Positions 9,778 to 18,979 of a stretch of 64,000 nt of DNA are shown piece by piece. The stretch is from NCBI GenBank assembly GCA_023957125.1, contig JAMLHL010000023.1, forward strand, positions 1 to 64,000, in the 5' to 3' direction. Every line of letters starts with the position of its first letter. Position 1 is the first letter of the stretch. The DNA comes from Chitinophagaceae bacterium. GTDB taxonomy: Bacteria > Bacteroidota > Bacteroidia > Chitinophagales > Chitinophagaceae. The notes beneath the pieces were generated by a model. That model did no database searches. It was not told the origin of the DNA and worked only from the letters and a program-made list of their open reading frames with translations. Both the position numbers and the translations under genes were made by a program.

Positions 9778-10992
9778 TTAAGCGCTTACCGCTTTGTTTA
9801 CCAGGGCAGCGGCCTCGCTCAACAGGATAGCGGATTGCACTTTCAGCCCGCTTTCTTCAATTAATTTTTTAGCTTCTTCCGCGTTGGTTCCCTGCAGCCT
9901 TACAATTATAGGCACCTCAATATTGCCAATAGAGTTGTAGGCGTCTATCACTCCCTGGGCCACGCGGTCGCACCGTACTATACCGCCGAAGATATTAATG
10001 AGAATAGCCTGCACTTTGGGATCTTTTAAAATAATGCGAAAACCGGCTTCCACGGTTTGGGCATTGGCGGTGCCTCCCACATCCAGGAAGTTAGCCGGCT
10101 CTCCACCGCTGAGCTTGATCATATCCATTGTGGCCATTGCTAACCCGGCGCCGTTTACCATACACCCTACATTGCCATCCAGTTTAATGAAATTCAAATT
10201 ATACTTATGCGCTTCCACTTCCGTGGGATCTTCTTCATTGATATCGCGCAGGGCCTCCAGGTCGGAATGACGGATGAGCGCATTATCATCCAGGTTCATT
10301 TTACAATCTACCGCTAATATCTTGTCATCACTTGTTTTGAACAACGGATTAATCTCCAGCATGCTGCAATCCAGTTCTACGTAGGCTTTGTATAAATTGG
10401 TAACGAACCGCACGCAATTTTTAAAGGCTTCTCCGCTCAGTCCCAGGTTGAAGGCAATTTTGCGCGCCTGGAAAGGAAGCAGGGCGCCTGCCGGATGGAT
10501 CCATTCTTTAAATATCTTTTCCGGGCTTTCGTGAGCCACCTGCTCAATATCCATGCCGCCTTCGGTACTGTACATGATCACGTTCTGTCCCTTGCTGCGG
10601 TCGAGTAATACAGAGAGGTAAAATTCTTTAACCGGGTTAGGTCCGGTATAATAAACGTCCTGGGCCACCAATACTTTATTTACCGGTTTTCCTGCCGGAC
10701 CGGTTTGCACCGTCACCAGGATATGACCCAAAATGTTGGCGGCGATATTTTTGATCTCTTCCGCGCTTTTTCCCACGGCTACTCCCCGCTGTTCCGATCC
10801 TTTGATCCTTCCCTTGCCTCTTCCACCGGCATGGATCTGCGCTTTCACAACGGCGAAATTATTGCCGTACTGCACCTTCAACTGTTTATAGGCCTCCTCC
10901 GCTTTGTCCGCATTGTCAACAGGGATGCCGTCCTGAACAGGTACATTAAATTTCTTCAACAGTTCTTTAGCCTGGTACTCGTGCAGATTCAT
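9778..10992 (-). CDS. sucC: succinate-CoA ligase (ADP-forming) subunit beta
   Basis: A 404-residue beta subunit of succinyl-CoA synthetase, which makes succinate and ATP (or GTP) from succinyl-CoA in the TCA cycle. It opens with the family N-terminus MNLHEYQAKELLKKF. The ATP-grasp segment KAQIHAGGRGKG is at about residues 50-61, the metal/ATP-binding part EINPLF is mid-protein, and the C-terminal CoA-ligase domain carries GGTAN and NIFGGIVRCD. The alpha subunit sucD is not adjacent, so the two subunits are encoded apart. The gene stands alone, flanked by the esterase-like gene and the cytochrome gene on the same strand. Confidence 0.96.
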   Translation of the reverse strand: MNLHEYQAKELLKKFNVPVQDGIPVDNADKAEEAYKQLKVQYGNNFAVVKAQIHAGGRGKGRIKGSEQRGVAVGKSAEEIKNIAANILGHILVTVQTGPAGKPVNKVLVAQDVYYTGPNPVKEFYLSVLLDRSKGQNVIMYSTEGGMDIEQVAHESPEKIFKEWIHPAGALLPFQARKIAFNLGLSGEAFKNCVRFVTNLYKAYVELDCSMLEINPLFKTSDDKILAVDCKMNLDDNALIRHSDLEALRDINEEDPTEVEAHKYNLNFIKLDGNVGCMVNGAGLAMATMDMIKLSGGEPANFLDVGGTANAQTVEAGFRIILKDPKVQAILINIFGGIVRCDRVAQGVIDAYNSIGNIEVPIIVRLQGTNAEEAKKLIEESGLKVQSAILLSEAAALVNKAVSA

Positions 10993-11146
10993 CGTTTCAA
11001 AATTTTAGCGAAAATAACGCAGAATGAGGGAATAGAAAAATCACGCGCGCTTTCATTTGTTTGAACCGGACTGAAATTTCTTATCGTTTCCTCATCGTGT
11101 GGCGTTGAAAAGTACAACAGCGGCAACAAAAAATTTCTGGTATTCA

Positions 11147-12118
11147 CTAAAATGCCTTTGCAGGCTGGAAGTGTTCTACCTTATTCTTAACCGGTGGAAG
11201 CGTTTTTAAATAAGCATAAATGGCGCGAAGGTCTGTAGTGTCCATACCTGCGTACATGGTCCAAGGCATAAGCGTATTTACCTGTGTGTCGGAAAGTTGA
11301 TAAATGGAAGAAGAATCCAGGTAAGCTTTAAACCGCGATAAAAAACTCTCTTCCGTCCAATTGCCGATCCCCGTTTCCGGATCGGGTGTAATATTTGCTG
11401 AGCGCACCATTCCGTTGGGCATCTGAAATTCCCTGCCGCCGGCGTAAGCAAGCTCCCGGATGGGTTGTCCTTGTTTCACCTGGGTATGGCAATCTATGCA
11501 GGCGGAGATAGTAACGAGATAGTTGCCGTATTTTGTGAGATCGGTTTTATCCGGATGTTGCATGGCTACTGCATCTTCGGGGATGGTGTTGAGGATAAAA
11601 TTCATAGGGAAATCTACGGTATGACCGGGTATTTCGTTGTTGATAGCCGGAAGCTGCCGCAGATAGGCAATAATATCATATACATCTTCCTTATCCATTT
11701 TCCCGTAATGCAGATAGGGCATCACGGGAAACAGGGCCTCCCTGTTTTTATTTACCCCGGTAGTAATGGTTCTGAATATTTCCCCGTCCGTCCAGTTGCC
11801 AAGGTTTTGGGGAGTGATATTTTTGGAGTAGAAATCTCCCGGGAATCCCATCTCCCTTCCAAAATGTTCTCCGCCTTTCCCCAGAGTTCCGGGTATGACA
11901 GGGCCTGAAAAACGATTCCAGTCGCGGGTAGAATGACAATCCATACACACAGTTACATGATTGGCAAGGTATTCGCCATGTTTAATCCGTTCGGGGGTGG
12001 AATGGATCGTTATATCCGGAGGAGGAGCTATATCCGGTAATGCAAATTTCAGGTAACCGGCTACACCGGCGATGACGATTACAACGATCAGGGCGGCAAT
12101 CAAAAGAATCTTTTTCAT
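11147..12118 (-). CDS. membrane-anchored diheme cytochrome c
   Basis: A 323-residue protein with an N-terminal transmembrane anchor (residues 4-21) followed by two cytochrome c domains. The heme-binding motifs are CMDCH (residues 58-62) and CIDCH (207-211). Candidate distal Met ligands are in PVMPY (first domain) and TLMPW (second). The arrangement resembles the diheme cytochrome subunits of membrane-bound periplasmic dehydrogenases, which pass electrons to the respiratory chain. No dehydrogenase gene lies next to it, so the electron donor is unknown. Confidence 0.88.
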   Translation of the reverse strand: MKKILLIAALIVVIVIAGVAGYLKFALPDIAPPPDITIHSTPERIKHGEYLANHVTVCMDCHSTRDWNRFSGPVIPGTLGKGGEHFGREMGFPGDFYSKNITPQNLGNWTDGEIFRTITTGVNKNREALFPVMPYLHYGKMDKEDVYDIIAYLRQLPAINNEIPGHTVDFPMNFILNTIPEDAVAMQHPDKTDLTKYGNYLVTISACIDCHTQVKQGQPIRELAYAGGREFQMPNGMVRSANITPDPETGIGNWTEESFLSRFKAYLDSSSIYQLSDTQVNTLMPWTMYAGMDTTDLRAIYAYLKTLPPVKNKVEHFQPAKAF

Positions 12119-12419
12119 AAAAAAATAAAATAGTCAGGAAGTTTTTAGGATTGGGTTTTACAAACAGGTAGAAAAATATCCCTTAAAGCTACGTAATTGA
12201 TCGGCGTTTATATTTTTTATTATGTTAACGATTGGATAACAATCCGGGAAAACGCAGATGGCAGAGCCAGGGAGCTTCCTTTACAGGTATTCGTTTGCCT
12301 AAGCCGGTGCAGGATGCAAAATGGTTGTTTTTCAAAACTAATTTGCAGAGAAGGGAAAACACAGGAGAAGGTTTTCGTAACTTCGCGTTTCGCTTTTATA
12401 ACTTTTAAAATGTATAGCT
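12119..12419. other. gene-free spacer upstream of sodC
   Basis: A 301-base spacer between the divergent cytochrome and superoxide dismutase genes, so it should hold promoters for both. I found no convincing coding sequence, repeat or palindrome in it. Open frames here lack a plausible start region or protein-like composition. Confidence 0.5.
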
Positions 12420-13022
12420 ATGAAATTTCTCGTTTTTAGCCTGCGTTCCGTTGCAAGGTGGTCCGCAATTCCTGCTTTAGCATTATTATTTGCCTGTAAT
12501 AACCAGGGCACTTCCAATGAGCCGGATGAGGATAATGTAAAAACAGAAGATGCTGCTGCACCTTCGGCAGCCACGCACGCCGAAGCCATTATCACGGGTA
12601 CTTATCCTGACACAACGGTTAACGGTACCGCAAAATTTGACGTGGAAGAAAATGGGAAAGTGAAGCTGGTGCTGGATTTGGATATACCTGCTAAAGCCGG
12701 CAAGTCTGTTGCCGTCCATATTCATGAGCACGGAGATTGTGGTGATAAGGGTAACATGTCGCACGGTCACTGGAATCCAACCAATCAACAACACGGAAAA
12801 TGGGGCAGCGCCAGTTTTCATTCGGGCGATATTGGTAATGTAGATCTGGATAAAGACGGGAAAGGTTCGCTGACTATGGAAACCGACCTTTGGACGATCG
12901 GAGGGGATTCACTGAAAAATATCCTGGACAGAGCCGTTATTGTTCATGGTGGTGTAGATGATTATACTACTCAGCCAACAGGAAATGCCGGAGGCAGAAT
13001 CGGTTGCGGAGTTATTGAGTAG
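12420..13022 (+). CDS. sodC: Cu/Zn superoxide dismutase lipoprotein
   Basis: A 200-residue Cu/Zn superoxide dismutase that converts superoxide to oxygen and peroxide outside the cytoplasm. The signal peptide ends in a lipobox (LLFAC), so it is membrane-anchored. The metal ligands are all visible: HIHEHGDC (two Cu His), HGHWNP...QHG (bridging and Zn His), FHSGDIGN (Zn His and Asp) and VIVHGG (Cu His). The active-site Arg is in AGGRIGCG, and both disulfide cysteines are present. A Ser/Ala/Glu-rich linker separates the lipid anchor from the domain. It is probably a single-gene unit. Confidence 0.95.
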   Translation: MKFLVFSLRSVARWSAIPALALLFACNNQGTSNEPDEDNVKTEDAAAPSAATHAEAIITGTYPDTTVNGTAKFDVEENGKVKLVLDLDIPAKAGKSVAVHIHEHGDCGDKGNMSHGHWNPTNQQHGKWGSASFHSGDIGNVDLDKDGKGSLTMETDLWTIGGDSLKNILDRAVIVHGGVDDYTTQPTGNAGGRIGCGVIE

Positions 13023-13389
13023 GGATTACTGTTTAATGACCACGCATATTTTTCCTATATTACTCATTCGGGCGTCCCGCCGGGGGGCGGGATGCTTTAC
13101 GAATACAATAGGGGATAATCATCAACTGCAAACCTGCTATTTCCTCCTGGTTCGGGGCTGATTAAACTTTTGTGCTGCCTATCGCTTCATCGGTAGAACT
13201 TTTTTGATGTGTAGAATGGTCACGAAGGTATTAGTGTGCATTTGCATCTTCATAGCTGGTCTCTTTCTAAAAATTTCACGACAGGAATAGTGTGTTGTAC
13301 AGGATGCACGAATGCGCTGCGGCAATAATGCTGTCAGAAGTAACACCCATCTCAAATATTAAATTTCAAATTTCAAATCTCAAATTCTC
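13023..13389. other. gene-free spacer with a GC-rich hairpin and a dispersed AT repeat
   Basis: This lies between the convergent sodC and ABC permease genes. A strong inverted repeat (CGTCCCGCC / GGGCGGGATG, about 13072-13092) could act as a terminator, though the following T-run is weak. The segment 13350-13387 is built of repeated AATTTCAAAT/CTCAAAT words, and the same word family recurs on the opposite strand at about 41788-41822. No gene was seen. Confidence 0.5.
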
Positions 13390-14700
13390 CTATCCTTTTC
13401 TCACCAGCCACTTCCACATTTCCTTCCAGGTAACCTTTTTACCGTAGAGCAGGATGCCGGTCCGGTATATTTTTGCGGCGATCCAGGTAAAAAACAAAAA
13501 CGTCAGCACCAGCAACAGCATGGAAGCGCACAATTGCCACCAGGGTACGCCATAGGTTACCCGGCCCATCATCACAATAGGGGAGGTAAGCGGGAACATA
13601 CTTCCAAATACCGCGATGGTGCTGTCGGGATCATTGGTTGCTTTGGTCATGATCACGAATCCGAGGATCAGCGGCATCATCACCGGAAAAAGCAATTGCT
13701 GGGCCTCCTGGTCTTCACTCACCACGCTACCGATGGCGGCAAAAAGGGCGGCATATAAAAGATAGCCTCCCAGGAAATAAAAAATAAATGAGAAAAGGAT
13801 CAGGGTCAGCGGCAATGATCTTATACCTTCTATGACCTCTGCTATCTTTCCGGAATTTACATGCTGTGCGGCAGCGCCGGCAAGCGCCGGGTCGGGCATT
13901 TGCTGAAATACAGCGGGGAAGAACAGGGAGATCGAAAACTGAAGTAATCCCATCACTACGATCCAAATAGCAAACTGCGTTAACCCAACTGCGCCGATAC
14001 CGATTATTTTTCCCAGCATAAGCTGAAATGGTTTAGCGGAACTAACGATCACTTCGGCGATGCGATTGGTTTTTTCTTCCATCACACCCCGCATCACCAT
14101 GGTGCCGTAGATCAGCAGGATCATGTAGATGAGAATACCTCCCAGAAGGGAGATCACGGAAGCCACTTCCGCAATGCTTTTCTTTTCCCCTTTACCGGAA
14201 TCAACCGCGTTTTCAATATCAATATCGGCCTTTATGTTCCTGTATATTTCGGGGTCAATTTTTGCAGCGATCAATCGTTTCTTTTCGATGGCATTGTTGA
14301 TTTTTTTTTCCAGGGCCGATTTGGCAAACAGGTTTACGGCAGACTGGCTGTGCAGCCTGATCTGCGGGGCAATGCTGTCGTTGAACGGCGGTATATAAAG
14401 AAACAGGTTGAATCCCTCATTTTTGTATTTGGTTTTGAAGGAGGTTTCTGTTTCATTGTGAATGAAAGTGTAGGTAGATCGGTCATTTTTATCCATCTCC
14501 ATGCGTCCATTGAAAAGACCGGCTTCATCTAAGATGGCAACCCGGTAAGTGGTGCTGGTTTCCCCGCCTACATAAACGGCGATGATAATAGCATAAAAAG
14601 CAACGATCACCAATGGAACAACCAGGGTGGTGATCAAAAATGATCGTCTTTTCACCCGGCTCAGGTATTCCCTTTCGATGATCAGGCTGATTTTTTTCAT
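13390..14700 (-). CDS. ABC-2 type transporter permease (NatB-like)
   Basis: A 436-residue membrane subunit of an ABC exporter. One transmembrane helix (about residues 20-42) is followed by a long extracytoplasmic loop of ~140 residues and then five to six hydrophobic segments in the C-terminal half. This is the ABC2_membrane_3 layout of the NatB/YhaP family. The phrase GVMEEKTNRIAEVIVSSAKPFQLMLGK is characteristic of the group. The ATPase gene lies 33 bases upstream, so the two form an operon. Na+ export is the classical NatAB role, but the substrate here is unproven. Confidence 0.88.
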   Translation of the reverse strand: MKKISLIIEREYLSRVKRRSFLITTLVVPLVIVAFYAIIIAVYVGGETSTTYRVAILDEAGLFNGRMEMDKNDRSTYTFIHNETETSFKTKYKNEGFNLFLYIPPFNDSIAPQIRLHSQSAVNLFAKSALEKKINNAIEKKRLIAAKIDPEIYRNIKADIDIENAVDSGKGEKKSIAEVASVISLLGGILIYMILLIYGTMVMRGVMEEKTNRIAEVIVSSAKPFQLMLGKIIGIGAVGLTQFAIWIVVMGLLQFSISLFFPAVFQQMPDPALAGAAAQHVNSGKIAEVIEGIRSLPLTLILFSFIFYFLGGYLLYAALFAAIGSVVSEDQEAQQLLFPVMMPLILGFVIMTKATNDPDSTIAVFGSMFPLTSPIVMMGRVTYGVPWWQLCASMLLLVLTFLFFTWIAAKIYRTGILLYGKKVTWKEMWKWLVRKG

Positions 14701-14733
14701 CCATTTGTATTTAAAATTTCCCGCTTTGGATTA

Positions 14734-15681
14734 TCACAAGGTCTCCGGTCCCGATTGAAACGCACGCGCCAGGGGAGTATCTTCCACCAGTTTGATAAAA
14801 ATATCATTCAAAGAGGGTAGGATCTCGTTAAACGAGATGATCTCGTGGTGTTGAGACAGTAAATATTGTAATACATCGTGCGGTTTGTAGCCCGTTTGTA
14901 TTTTCAGCACCCATCCCTGTCTCATTTCTCCCGTTACCTCAAAAATGGAATTGTTCTCCAGGCTGTCCGGCCTGTTTTCAAAACCGATGTGAAAAAGATT
15001 TTCTTTGAATTCCTGTTTTATATTTTTCACCGTTCCGTCCAGGATCTTATTGCCCTTGTTGATCAGAACGATATGATTGCAGATCTCCTCCACCTGTTCC
15101 ATGCGATGCGTGCTGAAGATAATGGTGCTCCCGTTTTTGGCCAGTCTGAAAATTTCGTCTTTGATCAGGTTGGCGTTCAGCGGATCGAGTCCGCTAAAGG
15201 GTTCATCCAGTATGATCAGATGCGGTTCGTGCAATACAGTGGTTACGAACTGGAGCTTCTGGCTCATGCCTTTACTTAAATCCTGCACCTTCTTGTTCCA
15301 CCAGCTTTCCATTTCCAGTCTCCGGAACCAGTATTTGATTTTCTCCAGGGCTTCTGTTTTACCAAGTCCCTTAAGGCGGGCCAAATACAACGCCTGTTCC
15401 CCGATTTTCATCTTTTTATACAGTCCTCTTTCTTCAGGCATATATCCTATGCGAATGATATCGTTTACCGGATCAAATTTTTTCCCTTCAAAAATGATAG
15501 AGCCGCTGTCCGGGAAAAAAATGCCGGTGATCATTCTGAGTAACGTGGTTTTACCAGCGCCATTGGGTCCCAGCATTCCGAATATGGCGCCCTGTTCAAT
15601 ATTGAAGCTCACGTCGTCCACCGCTTTCTGGGTGGCGAAATGTTTTTTTAAATGATCTACCTCTAAAATATTTTGCGGCAT
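14734..15681 (-). CDS. ABC transporter ATP-binding protein (NatA-like)
   Basis: A 315-residue ATPase partner of the permease encoded just downstream. The Walker A motif GPNGAGKTT is near residues 39-47. The signature motif is LSKGMSQKL (a variant of LSGGQ), Walker B is LIILDEPFSGLD, and the switch His is in IIFSTHRMEQVEE. A C-terminal extension of ~90 residues after the nucleotide-binding domain is usual for DrrA/NatA-type ATPases. It powers export by the neighbouring permease. Confidence 0.93.
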   Translation of the reverse strand: MPQNILEVDHLKKHFATQKAVDDVSFNIEQGAIFGMLGPNGAGKTTLLRMITGIFFPDSGSIIFEGKKFDPVNDIIRIGYMPEERGLYKKMKIGEQALYLARLKGLGKTEALEKIKYWFRRLEMESWWNKKVQDLSKGMSQKLQFVTTVLHEPHLIILDEPFSGLDPLNANLIKDEIFRLAKNGSTIIFSTHRMEQVEEICNHIVLINKGNKILDGTVKNIKQEFKENLFHIGFENRPDSLENNSIFEVTGEMRQGWVLKIQTGYKPHDVLQYLLSQHHEIISFNEILPSLNDIFIKLVEDTPLARAFQSGPETL

Positions 15682-15908
15682 ATAAAGTTGGGTTGCCCGG
15701 AATAGATTTTATAAAAGAAGTATTAAAAGTTTACACTTTGATGACAACAAGGTTAAAAAATTCTGAAATGCTCCGGCGGTTCAACCGTATTTCACATTTC
15801 CATGCCGTGAAAGTAAACAAAACACCGCTCTTCCAAAAAAGGTATTTTACCGGCGGCGGATCACCGGACGCCGGCAGTTTCATAAATGGTTGAAAAGCAA
15901 CCTCTCCT

Positions 15909-16289
15909 TTAGAAAGGCAGGTCGTTTTCCGGCTCAAGGTCCGGTGTTTCAGGAATGCCGTAGCCGGAACTGTTGTCAGGGGGTTCCTGTTGCAGCAGGT
16001 TCACCGATTCCATTCGCCAGGCATCCAGGTTGGTTATGTAATTGATCTGCCCGTTCTTTTCCCATTTGCTGCCCTTTATATTGAAATACACTTTTACCAT
16101 ATCGCCGATATTGAAACGGTCCGGCAAACCGGTTTTGTCCTGCACACATTGAAATTTGGCGTAGTTGGTGATCGTTCGTCCCCCGATATCTTCTGTTTTT
16201 TCAATCACAAATTCCCGCGTTCTGAAGGTGGCGGTACGCTGTACGGTTTCTGATCTGGCAATTAATGTGCCGGTTAATTCGTAACTCAT
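15909..16289 (-). CDS. DUF3127 protein (OB-like fold)
   Basis: A 126-residue protein from the ATG at 16287-16289 (MSYELTGTLI), chosen over an upstream in-frame ATG because the family begins this way. The core, with FRTREFVIE and GDMVKVYFNIKG...NGQINYITNLDAWR, matches the DUF3127 family common in Bacteroidota, which has an OB-fold-like pattern resembling single-stranded-DNA-binding proteins. The C-terminus is acidic and Pro-rich, ending DLPF, reminiscent of the acidic tip of SSB. That suggests protein-protein docking but is inference. The cellular role is not established. Confidence 0.82.
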   Translation of the reverse strand: MSYELTGTLIARSETVQRTATFRTREFVIEKTEDIGGRTITNYAKFQCVQDKTGLPDRFNIGDMVKVYFNIKGSKWEKNGQINYITNLDAWRMESVNLLQQEPPDNSSGYGIPETPDLEPENDLPF

Positions 16290-17001
16290 TCCTGTATTAT
16301 TGAAAAGCAAATGTAGGAGTAAAAATGAAGTGAAGTTTTTGAAAATTTGTTTTTGTTTTTGAATAAAAAAACGCTACCTTTCGAATGGCAAGTGAAATGC
16401 GGTTTAAACAATGAAAGTGTGTATTTCTTCACGGATATTAATCTTCGTCTCTACTTTATACAGCATGCTTTCTTACCAGCAACATACCAGCGGGCTTTCA
16501 GATTGATCCGGTAAAAAAGTGATCGGACCAAACGCAGGTTGTATGTCGTTCTTTAGAACTTTGAATAACGGTGTGCTAAAAGTTGAAACCCATTTATGCA
16601 AAACAAATTTTGTTTTAAAAAAAAACGAAGAAAGAAAAAAGTGGCAAGAGAATTGAGATATATAAATCCGGTGTTAGAAAAAATACTAAGTAGTTTTACT
16701 AATAATAATGTGATATATAAAGTCCGGATAAATAATGAAATAGAAATTGAATCAACTGCCTGATGACGTGTGATAACATGCAGGCCTGATTTTTTTGTGA
16801 AGAAAAAAAAAGACCCGTTGAGCAAAATTTAAATTGTTATTTAGTGAGGAAAATTTCAGTGAATAAAAAATTTTTTTTTCAGTAGGAAAGTTTGATATTC
16901 GCTGCCCTACCCTAAATTTTTTTGATGCTGATCAGCATTGAAAAGAGAAAAACCTTTCCTTGATTATTTTACATCATTCAATATAAACTGCTTTACGGAT
17001 A
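16290..17001. other. 712-base AT-rich spacer upstream of dnaA
   Basis: A long, strongly AT-rich spacer between the divergent DUF3127 and dnaA genes. I looked for DnaA boxes (TTATNCACA and its complement) and found no convincing match; GTGTGATAAC near 16768 lacks one base. An origin is therefore not supported, although the AT-richness next to dnaA would fit one. It holds poly-A/T runs (16616-16626, 16802-16810, 16869-16878) and one possible small gene, listed separately. Confidence 0.5.
16596..16763 (+). CDS. possible 55-residue basic small protein
   Basis: An ATG-started frame of 55 codons in the spacer before dnaA. The product has a very basic N-terminus (KKKRRKKK) followed by a helix-like and strand-like stretch (YINPVLEKILSSF...VIYKVRINNEIEIE). 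The composition looks more protein-like than random AT-rich sequence, but there is no family match I know and no clear ribosome-binding site. It may be noise. Confidence 0.22.
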   Translation: MQNKFCFKKKRRKKKVARELRYINPVLEKILSSFTNNNVIYKVRINNEIEIESTA

Positions 17002-18435
17002 ATGGATAAAAAACATGATAAAGTATGGCAAAATTGTCTTAGTATTATAAAAGATATTGTAGAATGGCAGCACTTTAAAACCTGGTTTGAACCTATTAAA
17101 CCTGTTGAGTTAAGAGACAAGATTTTGATCATCCAGGTACCCAGCCAGTTTTTTTATGAATACCTCGAAGAGCATTATGTGAATTTACTGGCTAAGACGT
17201 TGAAGAGAGAATTGGGGAAAGAAGCGAGACTGGAATATCGCATCATGGTGGACAGTGGCAACGATAAGAACAAGCCGCTTACGATGGATGTTCCGGGACA
17301 TGGTTTTAAAACTTTTTCAAATAATGAGATGGACTTCCCATTAGTCGTCAACAATCCGGTTAAAAACCCGTTTGTCATTCCGGGATTAAAGAAGATGCAG
17401 ATTGACTCGCAGCTTAATCCCATTTATACCTTTGATTCTTTCATCGAAGGAGATTGTAACCGGGTAGCCCGCAGGGCAGGTAAAACCGTATCGGAAAAGC
17501 CCGGTACCACTTCCTTTAACCCGTTGGTGGTATATGGCGGCGTTGGATTGGGAAAGACCCACCTGGTGCAGGCTATCGGTAATGAGATCAAACGACTTCA
17601 TTCGCATAAAGTGGTATTGTATGTAAGCTCCGAAAAATTCATCAACCAGTTCCAGGACCATAGCCGTAACAATGCCATCAATGATTTCATTCATTTTTAT
17701 CAGATGATTGACGTGTTGATCGTTGACGACGTACAGTTTTTTAACCGTGCGGAAAAATCACAGGATGCACTTTTTGCTATTTTTAATCATCTGCACCAGA
17801 GCGGGAAACAACTGATCCTCACTTCCGATAAATCGCCTAAAGATCTGGAAGGGGTACAGGAAAGACTGCTGAGCAGGTTTCGCTGGGGATTGAGTGCCGA
17901 TATACAATTACCTGATTATGAAACCAGGATGGATATCCTGGAAAAGAAGATGAAGAATGACGGTTTGGAAATGCCAAAGGAAGTAGTGAAATATATTGCC
18001 TATAATATCCAGAGCAATGTGAGAGAACTGGAAGGCGCTTTGATCTCTCTTTTGGCACAATCTTCGCTTAACAAGAGAGAAATTGATCTTGAGTTGGCAA
18101 AGAAAGTATTGCGAAACTTTATCAAAACTTCATCGAGGGAAATTACTATTGAAACCATCCAGAAAATGGTTTGCGATTATTATAATCTTCCTTATGAACG
18201 GCTGCTGCAAAAAACACGGAAGAGGGAGATTGTACAAGCCCGGCAAATCACGATGTTTCTTGCTAAACAATTCACTAAAAATTCTTTGAAAACCATCGGC
18301 GAACATTTTGGGGGAAGAGATCATACTACCGTCATTCATTCCTGCCAAACGGTGAAGGACCTGATGGATACCGATGGGCTATTTCGTGAAAGCGTTGTGG
18401 AGTTGCAGCAAAAAGTGCAGTTGGCCGCGATGTAA
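17002..18435 (+). CDS. dnaA: chromosomal replication initiator protein DnaA
   Basis: A 477-residue initiator ATPase that binds DnaA boxes and melts the origin. Domain I (residues ~5-85) begins with VWQNCLSIIKD and mediates self- and helicase contacts. Domain II is a short linker. Domain III carries Walker A GGVGLGKT (residues 179-186), Walker B LIVDDVQFF and the sensor region ERLLSRFRWGLSADIQ. Domain IV has the DNA-binding signature GGRDHTTVIHS. Its neighbours are not dnaN or recF, so the usual dnaA-dnaN order is absent. A strong terminator follows. Confidence 0.97.
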   Translation: MDKKHDKVWQNCLSIIKDIVEWQHFKTWFEPIKPVELRDKILIIQVPSQFFYEYLEEHYVNLLAKTLKRELGKEARLEYRIMVDSGNDKNKPLTMDVPGHGFKTFSNNEMDFPLVVNNPVKNPFVIPGLKKMQIDSQLNPIYTFDSFIEGDCNRVARRAGKTVSEKPGTTSFNPLVVYGGVGLGKTHLVQAIGNEIKRLHSHKVVLYVSSEKFINQFQDHSRNNAINDFIHFYQMIDVLIVDDVQFFNRAEKSQDALFAIFNHLHQSGKQLILTSDKSPKDLEGVQERLLSRFRWGLSADIQLPDYETRMDILEKKMKNDGLEMPKEVVKYIAYNIQSNVRELEGALISLLAQSSLNKREIDLELAKKVLRNFIKTSSREITIETIQKMVCDYYNLPYERLLQKTRKREIVQARQITMFLAKQFTKNSLKTIGEHFGGRDHTTVIHSCQTVKDLMDTDGLFRESVVELQQKVQLAAM

Positions 18436-18456
18436 AGAAAAATTTTTAATAAAAGA

Positions 18457-18485
18457 AACCCCGTGAATTGTTCCGGGGTTTTTTA
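18457..18485 (+). terminator. Rho-independent terminator of dnaA
   Basis: AACCCCG (18457-18463) pairs with CGGGGTT (18474-18480) around a 10-base loop and is followed by a T-tract. It lies 20 bases after the dnaA stop. Confidence 0.85.
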
Positions 18486-18509
18486 TTTGGTATTAGAATC
18501 TTTTAAGTC

Positions 18510-18785
18510 ATGAAGATCAACCGCATAATAACAGTAACGGGGAAAGTACAGGGCGTATTTTACCGCGGGAGTGCAAGGGAGCAGGCAGCGCTTCTCGGGG
18601 TTTGGGGCGAGGTTATGAATAAGCCGGACGGTTCTGTACTATTGATCGCAGAGGGAGAGGAGGAAGCAGTAAAGGCGTTGATAACCTGGTGCCACTATGG
18701 TTCCCCGAGAGCCGAAGTGGAAGAAGTGAGGGTAGAGGAAGGAGAATTGCAGGGATACCGGGATTTTAGCGTGAAACGATTTTAA
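18510..18785 (+). CDS. acylphosphatase
   Basis: A 91-residue acylphosphatase, which hydrolyses acyl phosphates such as acetyl- or carbamoyl-phosphate. The signature GKVQGVFYRG holds the phosphate-binding Arg19. The catalytic Asn37 is in VMNKPDGSV, and the protein ends with the typical YRDFSVKRF strand. The length matches the family (~90 residues). It lies between the dnaA terminator and tRNA-Ser and is probably transcribed alone. Confidence 0.93.
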   Translation: MKINRIITVTGKVQGVFYRGSAREQAALLGVWGEVMNKPDGSVLLIAEGEEEAVKALITWCHYGSPRAEVEEVRVEEGELQGYRDFSVKRF

Positions 18786-18836
18786 TATTTGGGTTATTTG
18801 GTGAATCCTCCTATTTTTGCCCTCCTTTGTAAAAAG

Positions 18837-18925
18837 GGTGAGGTGGATGAGTGGCTGAAATCAGCAGTTTGCTAAACTGCCGTACGGGTTAAACTGTACC
18901 GCGGGTTCGAATCCCGCCCTCACCG
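18837..18925 (+). tRNA. tRNA-Ser (anticodon GCU)
   Basis: An 89-base cloverleaf. Acceptor GGTGAGG (18837-18843) pairs with CCTCACC (18918-18924), with discriminator G at 18925. The anticodon stem GCAGT/ACTGC encloses loop TTGCTAA (anticodon GCT). A long variable arm typical of tRNA-Ser follows, then T-arm GCGGG-TTCGAAT-CCCGC. CCA is not encoded. A terminator hairpin follows at once. Confidence 0.96.
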
Positions 18926-18939
18926 CAAATCCGTATAAA

Positions 18940-18967
18940 GCTCCGCGTTGGCGGAGCATTTTTGTTT
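18940..18967 (+). terminator. terminator of tRNA-Ser(GCU)
   Basis: GCTCCGC (18940-18946), a four-base loop GTTG, then GCGGAGC (18951-18957) and a T-rich tail. It lies 14 bases downstream of the tRNA. Confidence 0.85.
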
Positions 18968-18979
18968 TCAGAAGTGTGC

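Noticed and set aside
12197..12439. Gene upstream of sodC
   Set aside because: The product has no protein-like pattern and the frame runs into the sodC start; treated as spacer.
16290..17001. Replication origin next to dnaA
   Set aside because: No DnaA box was found by eye and the gene order is not the typical one, so I list the spacer without calling an origin.
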